Translations under genes and position numbers: made by a program
Notes under the pieces: model-generated
Databases searched by the model: none
What the model saw: the letters and a program-made list of their open reading frames with translations, nothing else
Told to the model about the DNA's origin: nothing
Part shown: positions 1-9,400 of the stretch, piece by piece
Layout of the letters: every line of letters starts with the position of its first letter
Position numbering within the stretch: position 1 is the stretch's first letter
Source of the DNA: Candidatus Omnitrophota bacterium
Lineage (GTDB): Bacteria; Omnitrophota; Gorgyraeia; JABMRN01; RBG-13-46-9
Assembly (NCBI GenBank): GCA_016782445.1
Contig: JADHYM010000006.1
Span: 1 to 45,990 of the forward strand
DNA: 45,990 nucleotides
Direction: 5' to 3'

Positions 1-440
1 TCAGAGGCTTCTCCATCGTAGGTTAAGGTAGCTATGGGAGAGCCGGCTTTTTTATCGTAGGATACCGATTGCGTGCCCTTATAGGTGAAGTAGGTCTCAC
101 CTGCTTTAGTGGGCTTCGCAAGGGTCTTTGATGTAAGATTTGAGTTTTCATCAGAGGCTTCTCCATCGTAGGTTAAGGTAGCTATGGGAGAACCGTCTTT
201 TTTATCGTAGGAGACGGACGTTTTGCCTGAGTAGGTAAAGTACTGTTCGCCATCCTTGTTCGGCTCAAGAAGACGCTTTGAAAAAAGTACTGAATTTTCG
301 TCAAACGGGTCGCCTTTGTCTTTGTATCTGTAGTACGCGTTTTCGCTCGGGTTATTGGGGTCTACGACTTTTTTCATTACATCGCTTTCACGCTCCTCTA
401 TCTTGCCGTTGGCCCATTCGATGCTTTCAATAATGCCCTG
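1..440 (-). repeat. 150-bp tandem repeats encoding 50-residue units
   Basis: Bases 1-150 and 151-300 are two copies of one unit, starting identically (TCAGAGGCTTCTCC on the plus strand). A third, more divergent copy covers about 301-440. The unit is exactly 50 codons and in frame with the giant gene. It encodes DENSxLxSK, then YFTYxG, then SVSYDKK, then GSPIATLTYDG. The array continues beyond the window, so the copy number is unknown. The pattern is rich in aromatic and beta-forming residues, as in surface-protein repeats; I cannot assign it to a named family. Confidence 0.9.
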
Positions 441-3400
441 TTTGTAGTTTTCTTCATCTACAACAAGCGGTCCTTCCCGGAGATAATTAAACGTGTTGCC
501 TAAAACATCGGTTATGCTTTTTACGAGCATGTAATCACTGGAGCCTGGTTCCTTTGAGAAAAATTCTATCGTCTTTCCGCTTTCGAATACATCGTTAAGT
601 ATAGCGAGCATTTCTTCGAGCGTTTTTATTTCTTCTTTATCCGGCTTTTCCGCGCCTCGCGCCAAACGCAATGCCTTATTTAAGTTCATTTGCACAGTCA
701 GCAGTTTGCCAAACGGAGGATTTCCCTTTTCGCTGCGCGCTCTCGCAAGAAGCGCTTTGATTTCCTGCGCAAGCTCCTTTGTGGAAACTTCCTCTGCCTT
801 TACGGCTTTTGCCGCTTTTTCACTGGCCGCGAGCAGGCGGGGATCGATGCGCCTTTGTAAAAAAGCGCCCTTTATTGAGAGAAGTTTATCAAGTTTTTCG
901 ATTGCCTTTCTATATATCTCTTCGCCCGGCAGAATTTGTTTCAATCTTCCGTTCTCATCATATTTTCTTATTTCTATCGATTTCCCGCCGGGAATGGTAA
1001 GCGTCGTTTCGTCGAAGACGCCCCGGCAGGATTCTTTGGAAAGAATTTTTCCATTTTTATCTTCTGCTCCTCCGAGTTTTTTGCTGTAGCCGACATGCAC
1101 GACCTTATTTTTCTTATCGGGGCTGAACACGACGAGGGTATGGTACCTTGCATCCTGTAAAGCCCACGATTTAAGCTTTCCTTTTTCGTCGTAAATCGTC
1201 ACCCGCAATGCGCCGGAAGTTTTTATTGTCTTTCCGTTCGGGAGAAGTACTTCTTCCATTTTCTTGATCTTATTTTTACGTATTAAAGATGCGATTGCCT
1301 CGGTTTTATAAACGTCTTCTATTTTTAAATCTTCGATGACAATTTCGGTTTCGCCTTCCGAGTTTGTTGTTTCCGTTATTTTTATCCGCAGTTTCGCCAC
1401 GGCTGATTCGGCGTAACCTACGATAATAAAGCAATCCGCGTATCCGGCTAAATCTTTGTCAGGGCTTATTCTTAAAACCGCTTTTTTCTCCACAACTTCG
1501 CCATTTTTGCCGAGCTCACGTATTTCGATATCTTCGCTTTCCGCTTCCTGTCCGGTATCAGCGCTTAAGATAGTGCGGTACGTTCTTATAAAATCTATCT
1601 TTCCCCCATCCGTCGAAGGCGCGGCCCAGGAAATCGTTATGGTATCGCTTAAATTGCGCGGATTCGGAACGGAGATAACTTTCCCGCCGTTGGATCTCTT
1701 TATATTCTTTATACTCCAGTCGTTTCTTTCGCTTACATCGTCACCAGTGCGCCAATCCCTGTATTTCTGGTTGCCGAAACGCACCCTGTATTCCTGAAAG
1801 CCGTCCTTTTGTCCGCCCCGGGGAACAAGGCTTGTTTTTCCGGCAACAGGGTATTCCGCGGTAACTGCATTTTCTCTGTTAAAGTGTGTCACATTCTGCG
1901 TATAATCAGTTTCTTCTCCTTTTACAAGGCCCTCGGGGTACTCATAATCGCTGTATTTTCTGCCTGTAGCGTTTCCTTCTGCGTCAAACTCCGCTTCTTC
2001 TATTGTTTTCGGCCTGCAATACGTGATCATTTCTCCGTCCGGGGCCTTTTCTACCACCTGAACAATATCATGCGTCTGATATAAATAAACATTTCTCTGT
2101 CCTTCTCGAAGCGTGTAAATTTCTTTTTTCCAGGATGTTTCTTCGTGAAAGCCTCTTATTTTTCTCTGAGTCCATTGCGCAAGGCCTGTAATACCATCCC
2201 GCGCATGCTTTATTCCGGGCCAGTTCATGGGGTGGTTCTTTGAAAGCGCGTCGTAAAGCAGGTACCTGGCTTCCTTGAAAAAACTTGTTTCCTCCACAAG
2301 CTCCCTGTCCTCAGGCTGAACTACTTCGATCATTAATGCAAAGCCGTTTTCTCTCTCTTTAAGGCTCGCTGTCCGCATGACATAAATTGTTCCGTCCTTA
2401 TCCAGGCTAAACGCCGTGACAACCCTGCCGTCAGGATATCTTTCTGAGGGTTCATAAAATGTCGTGGTAGTGTGGCCCGCGCGTTCGCCTTTTTCGTCAA
2501 TCACTATATCGTGTATCTGAAAATAACCATTTTTTGAGTTTGAGACTACGTCCTCTGTAAGCGTTCGGTAATGCCTTATATATTTAGGGGAAGAGCCTAT
2601 TTTTTTATCTCCCGTAGAGCGCGCAAGCCTGTCATGTCTATTAATGAGGTACCACGCGAGCTGTTGCGGGGACCTAATGTGCGCTTTTTCTTGAGTAAGG
2701 GACTTATTCTCTCTTTCAATAGCTTCAAGTTCCCCTTCTTTCACTTTTATGCCACCGAGTATTTTATGAAATACATCGACTGAAATAGCTATATTATTTT
2801 GTATGATGCCTTCCTGCGTTTCGTGATCCGCGTTTTTGAATATATCGGAATCTATCGGAACGAAACTGTCCCATCGCCCGTGCGCGGCAAAAAGGACGCC
2901 GAGGTCGTCATCGCAGGTTACGGTTGATGAGGAAAGTACCTGATTCTCAAGGTCAACTTTCAGCATTTCAGTCGTATTCCTGTATCCGCCGGTGCCGTAA
3001 TGCGGCGCATAAGGCCTAACCCCTACCACGTTTACGCCGTTCATGTTCTTTAGCCTGTATCTTGTTGTTTCCTTTGTGAAAAGACCCCAGAAAAGATCGC
3101 TTCCAAGCCTTGCGGCATGAAAATGGCCTCCGGCAGGCCTGACAAAACTGGTAGCCTGTTTTGAAGCGCCTTCCGCGACCGCTAAGCCGGCTCGGGACCA
3201 GCCAATCCACTCATCAGACATGTGTTCAGCCGGATGCGGGGTGAATGTTTCTCCCGGTTGGAAATTTCTTAAACCTTCCAGATTTTCTACGGAACGCTTT
3301 GGACCGATTTTAACAAAGGCAATTCTGCCTTTTACCCCTTGTGTATTCATATTCTTCGGCAATATACCGAGTTCCACATTAAGCCCGTAAACAATACCGC

Positions 3401-6400
3401 CTATATCATCTGCCTCCAGCCATCCTGTTTCATCCGGCTCTAATTCCCACGTAGTGGTATCCTTTATGTATTGACCGCTTAAATTCATGCTTATGCTTCC
3501 GACTACAGATTCAGCGTCAAGACGAATATGCTCTCCTATTAAATTCCAGAGTTCTGTAATGTCGAGTTCGCCTGTAAAATACCTTACTCTCGTGCGCCCT
3601 TCTGTCACATGAGTTGCTTCCCATTCTGTATCTTCTCCCGGATGCCATTCCTCGCGCACTGTAAAATCACCGGTATTCGGATCTATCACTATTTGCGTCT
3701 CAGACCAGGGCCTACCAGGCGACCTTCCGGAATCTGTTTCGATCTTATAATATCTATCGAATTTATTACCCATGTTAGGTAAACTATGCACTTCCGGTAT
3801 GAGTTCACCTATTTTTCTCACTATATCCTTCGCCACATCAGAAGGTATCTTTACCGGTTTTTCGGCGATATAAAGCACGCCTCTTTCATCCTTGATACCT
3901 CTATAAGCGGCGGATGCGGTTTCTTGTTTTTTAATGGCTGCCGGAATATCTTTGACCCCCGCGTAATAGCCTCTCATCACGTTCTCCGGCCACTCTCTTT
4001 TATGAAGCTCAACAACGGAATCAGCCACATCCTCGGTGAGCCTTTCAAGCTCTTCTCTCTTAGCCCTTCTCTCGATTTCCTGTTTATTTAGCATTAGACA
4101 CTCTGTTTTCTTCTTTGAGGCGCCTTTATGATCTGGGTTTAAGTCGAGCGCCGTCTCAAAAGCTACAAGCGCAAGGTCATAAGAACCGTCGAAAAGCCGC
4201 ACGCAGCCGTCCGTGTAATACCGCTCTGCGGCCTCTTCCCATGCTGAAATATCTACCACATTGCCGGCCTCATCAAGGAAGGAAGCGTTGCGTTTTATGT
4301 CTTTATCAAAGAAACTTTTTTCAAGAACAATATCACCTTCATCAGACCTTAAAAGAGCGAATCTTTTCGTTATTGTGTATCTTCTTCCATTCGCGTCTCT
4401 GGCGTAATTGGCTGCATCGAGGGGTTCTTCTTCAAGCACGTCTTCTCTTGTGTATATAATTTCCTGTTCCTCTTTTTCATCTCCTGCAAACAGTTGCAGT
4501 CCGCACATTTGTGCCTCGATACCAGAGGCAATATGCATCTTTTTATCAGGCAGTAAGAATCTATCGTACCGTAGTTCGTAGCAGGCATAGACATCATAGA
4601 TATTACCTTTTATTTGCACCTGCGTGATTTTTCCAAATAAGCTTTTGTGCCCCGCCTGTATCATTGCATCTTCATCGCTGGAGGCACTAAACGCTGTCGG
4701 CTTCTCTGGTTTTACCGGCACTACTACTTCTTCAGGCACTACCAATGTTTCCGCTGTTTCAACTGGTTCGGTAGTTTTAACTGCTCCGGTTACTTCAGTA
4801 GCTCCAGCCTCTGCTTTTTCTTGTACAACTTCAGTTTCCATTCCCCCTATTTCCGCAAGAATCTCGTTTACGCTATCTGTTTTACCTTCAAGCGCGTCCT
4901 CAAACGCCATTTCAAGGTATGAGGTATCGGCTTCTCTGTATTTCAATGCATCAATGGCGCCCTTGGCAAGACTCCAGGCTTTTCCCTCTTCTGTCCAGGG
5001 GAATTTTATTTGTGTTTTACGGGCGAATACAGGTATCATCGCAGTCGCGGTTTGCCTTAATTCTTCTTCGGTCCCTGACTTATAATTTTTCTTGGCCTCG
5101 CGGTAAAGCTCTTCAAATGTCGGCTGGGCGGATACGCGCGCCGGTACGGCAACAACGGTTTCCGGTTTCGCGGACTCTGCTTTTTCAAGGGCTATGATGA
5201 TTGAGAGGCTATTTCGTGTTGTTCTGCTTAACGTGGTATCAGGCAATATCCTTCTCAGCTTCATCCAGTTATGTTGTTTTTTGTAATACCGTCCGCCTTG
5301 ATATAGGTATATAGCGCGCCCTTTAGAGTCAATTTCCAATAGTTCGGCGGGTTGTATACTCGCTGTGTCAATAAGCAGGGCGCTACCCTTTGTAATAAGT
5401 TCCTGCGCTTTATTCTGACCTAGAGAACGCTCTTTATCCAGTTCACTTCTGAACGATCCGTCATCAGAGAGCATGTATTTTATGCCGAAGTAATAGAGCA
5501 CGCTATTTGTGGAGAACGCCGGGGTTTCTTCGGTTATTCCGGCAACTTCGGGTTCGGTTTGTGCAATATCAAAAATATTTGTCGCGGCGGACACATCAAG
5601 TCCCTCAATAGAGGTGGCTTGAGAGCTTATGGTATCGAGTTGCGCTAAGAGCACGCTGTCAGAAGCGGCAAAAGAAGCTTCTCCTCCGGTAGGCGCCATA
5701 TCGCTATCGGGCGTTCCCTGGAACGAAGTATTTACTGTTACAGCGCCCAAGGCGGCCGGTAAAAGAAGAATCAAAGCCATCGCTGCGTATCCTAAACTAG
5801 CTAAGGCCGGCCTCTTGGCCGGCATTAATCTGGGCATCTCAAATCTCGCGAGCGATTCTTTAATGCGGCCCATACGGTAGCTGAACCCTCCCGTTATATT
5901 AGAATAGCCGTTAGTTCCGCGGAAAATCAAGCGCAAGGCAAGCAATATATTCTCGAACCTCTCCATGCCTCTTGCGCCAAGCAGCTCCCGTGTTTTTGCC
6001 GCGTCTATTGAGCCGTCTTTTGAGCGGGCCGGCTCCACGCCCATCACTTGCAGGATGCATTTATCGGTAAGTATTTCAAAAGTCCTCGCATTTTTCTCGA
6101 AATAAGCGTTTGCCCTGCTTGCCATCGATTCTCCCATCAATTTGAGGAATTGCGCGTATGTTTTACCCCAAACAGAATCGATGTCGATCTGCATAAAATG
6201 CATGAGGCCGGCAAAAGCCTCATAACCGCCCTGTTCTACGATTTCGGCGAAATATGAAGGGCTTACCGTTTCTTTTACAAGGTCATGATTTAAAGCCGCT
6301 GCGATTGCCATTTTCAAGGCTATACTGCTTTTTTTGTGCATCTTTCTTTCGCGCGAAAGAAGCAGGTTTACCCGATTCATTCCTTCTTTGGAAATTATCC

Positions 6401-9400
6401 CCTTTCTTTTCAGAGAATCAAATATAGCCGCTCCGTTTATTTTGCCGTCGTTATATAAAATAGCTTTGTACAGATATGAAGCATGTAAGATCTTATCCTC
6501 TAAAGTAGTTTCTCCGGGAAGGGGCGCTGCTATCATTTTGGCGTGGTTTTCTATGGCACTGCTTACAATCTCTCTTTTGGTAAGACGTATCGTTTGCTCG
6601 TCTACTACGCCTTTGCCGTTAAACCTGTATAAAAGCCTGCCTTTTTCGGCAAGAGTCTCGGCCCTGTAGAAAAGAAGGGAGGGTTTGATGGGTAAATTAA
6701 GCCGCAAAAGAATTTTTATTCTTTCTTCAAATTCTTCTTTGGATACATTTTTATTTGCGAGAATGCGCTTATAATACGATGGCGTAAGAAGCCCGGCAAG
6801 GTATTTACTCTCCATGCCAGCTTGTTTCAGCATTAAAAGCTTACCAATACAATCTACGAGCGCGTCTTTGAGAGCCGGATTATTCAAGGCATCGGAAAGG
6901 AGCCCGGGATTTTTGATAACTTCTAATATGCGGTCAAGATTATTGATAACCGTAAGTTCCTGCTTTATTTTTTCCGTGTTCCGACCGGATCGTATTGCGC
7001 GCTCATGCATGTCCGCAAAACGCGTTCTTTTCTCTGCTATTTTCGAACGAAGCGTTGCCTCTTGAGTTGTTAATCTATCGCCTAGTTCCCGCGCGAAAAA
7101 CTCCACATTGTGCTGGATAGCTCTTTTTTCTCTATACTCCCTTGAGGTTATCAAAAGATAAATGTCTTTTAAGAAATTCAGAAAAGTGGTTGTTCCTTTT
7201 TGGTATGTGCTTGTTTCACCTTCTGCCACGCCCTTGGAAACGCCATAATAGCCTGCGAGCGTGTTAAGTATGCCGTGCGATAAAATATCAAGAATCGCGA
7301 ACGCAACTAAAGGATGGATGTATAAAGAGCCTGCGGAGAGAAAAGTCGCTAAGGGGACCGCTAAAAACGCGAATCCGATACGGAAAGCAGGTATTGAGAG
7401 CGGCACGATTTCATGTTTTATTTCTTTGAGCGTAGGCGGAGCCCTCTTGGGCAATAATAAGTTAAGAACTGCTTTGTTTGCTTCCGGGTGATGTTTTATG
7501 AATAATATGCCTGCTATTCCGAGGCCCAAAAGCACTGGCCATGATGCAAGATTCAGGTTGAAAATCCACGCTGTGAGCATCACCGGAAAAGAATAACTAA
7601 TATATTCTATGAAAGGCACAAGGATATTTTCGAATCTGTTTTTCTCGCGAACTAACCGCTTTCCTTCTTCATTAAGATTTTGCGCCTCACGCCAGAAAAA
7701 CTCTTCCAATCCTTCAACTGGCTCGAGGCGTTCTATTTCGTTTATCACGTACGCCTGTACAGCGATTTCTTCGGCGAGCTTCTCATCTATTTCCACTCCC
7801 GAAATATCATTTTTTATGAACGTAACATGGGCCCCGAACGTTATGACGTAGCGGTACTTTCTAATATCCTCTTCGGGGGCTCGTGCTGTTTTCTCATCTA
7901 TGGTATCAAGTATTTTCAAATATAAAGCCCATTTCTCGCCTTTGTTCATGCGGACGTACTTTTCGCGAGCGGCATCGATCCACTGGGACCCTTTATGATT
8001 GAACATATAACGCGCGGGTAAGGTAATACTTTCGTCTTCTATTAAAAGTGCATTATCAAGGCTCCTGGCATGTTCTCTGCTTTTTTCCATTTCTCCCGTG
8101 TCGGGCTTTGTCTTTACCTTTTCCCAGAGCCAGCGCGAAATGGTTGAAACACCTTTTGAAGGTTTTTCTCCATATGTTTTTTCCAAGGAGGTTAATACTT
8201 TTGTTGCTTGTTTTTCTCGTTGCGCCTGGCGAGCATCTCTATCTTCTTTTTTTTGAGCTCTTCGCGTATTTCTCTCTCGAATAAAGCTACGAATCGTACG
8301 AAAACTCCATTTCATGAACCTCCTGAAGCCCCACAAAGCTGCCCCAATGATTGTTATCACCAAAATAACTCTTACAAAATAGGGGCTCCAATCAGTTGCT
8401 GTGAGAGATTCTGCTCTTCTGGCAAGCTCCTCTTCCGTGGGAATCGCCTGGCCTCTCGCTACAGTTGCAATGAGGGATATGCCGGATATAATAAGGGTTG
8501 TGAGCTTTCCTTTTTTTACGTGTTTTTTCCAAAAATCTGCGAGCTTTATAGGAACAAAGCCCACAAGTGTGACACCGGATATTACTTTGATAGCGGTCCA
8601 GAAACGCGACCAGTCTTTTACCAATTCGCCTTGCATATCCGGCGTTACAACAGCTTTCCACCAGCTTTGCATAAAAGCCGGAAAACCGCTCTTTAGGCTT
8701 ACCGCAAAGTTTTGTATTGACACAAATACTTCTTGCGCACCGGCAGGGTCGGGCTTGTACCATAAGAAATAAGCTAAAACGAATATCGCGGTCGCTATAC
8801 CTATAATATAGGGAAACATCGCAATCATTGACGCGCCTTCTTTCGGCCCCATGGGTTCTTCCGGGGTTTCGGGTATTTCTAATATTTTATCCGGCCTTTT
8901 CAGGCGCGTTGTTACTTCTCGCATTCTTTTTCTTCGGTTCATAATAGTTTTTACCATATCTGCTACACTATCATCGTTTATTTGGAAACCTCTTTTTTCA
9001 AGTTCAGCCTTAATAGCAGTCGATAACTCATTTTCGGGTATTGCCGGTTTGTTAAGGTCGCCCACAAGGCCATATATGATTTCTTCTTTTAATGCCTGTG
9101 TAAGAACAGCTGCTTCTTTTTGTGGTGTTTGCGGGAAACGCGCCCGTATGTCACGAAGAAGTTTTTCTCTTGTTTCATCGTTTTGTTGAATATCTTTCGA
9201 GATTATATCGTATCCTTTCGCTTGTGCTTTAGTTACGAAAATGGTTAAAATGGCTCGTATATTTTTCGCGTCGTGAGGATTTATGCCTTTTTCTTTTATT
9301 CTACCTACGGTAAGGTTGATAACTTCTTCTCTTATGCGAGCGCCATCGTCAGTGCCTTTTATTACATCCTCTGACTTTTTATCTTCTTCTTTTAATCTTT

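Noticed and set aside
1-440. CRISPR array
   Set aside because: The repeats are 150-bp, in frame and contiguous without spacers; no cas gene is present.
8392-8763. Two overlapping 123-residue frames on opposite strands
   Set aside because: Both are out of frame within a membrane-segment part of the giant gene and show no ribosome site or family motif.
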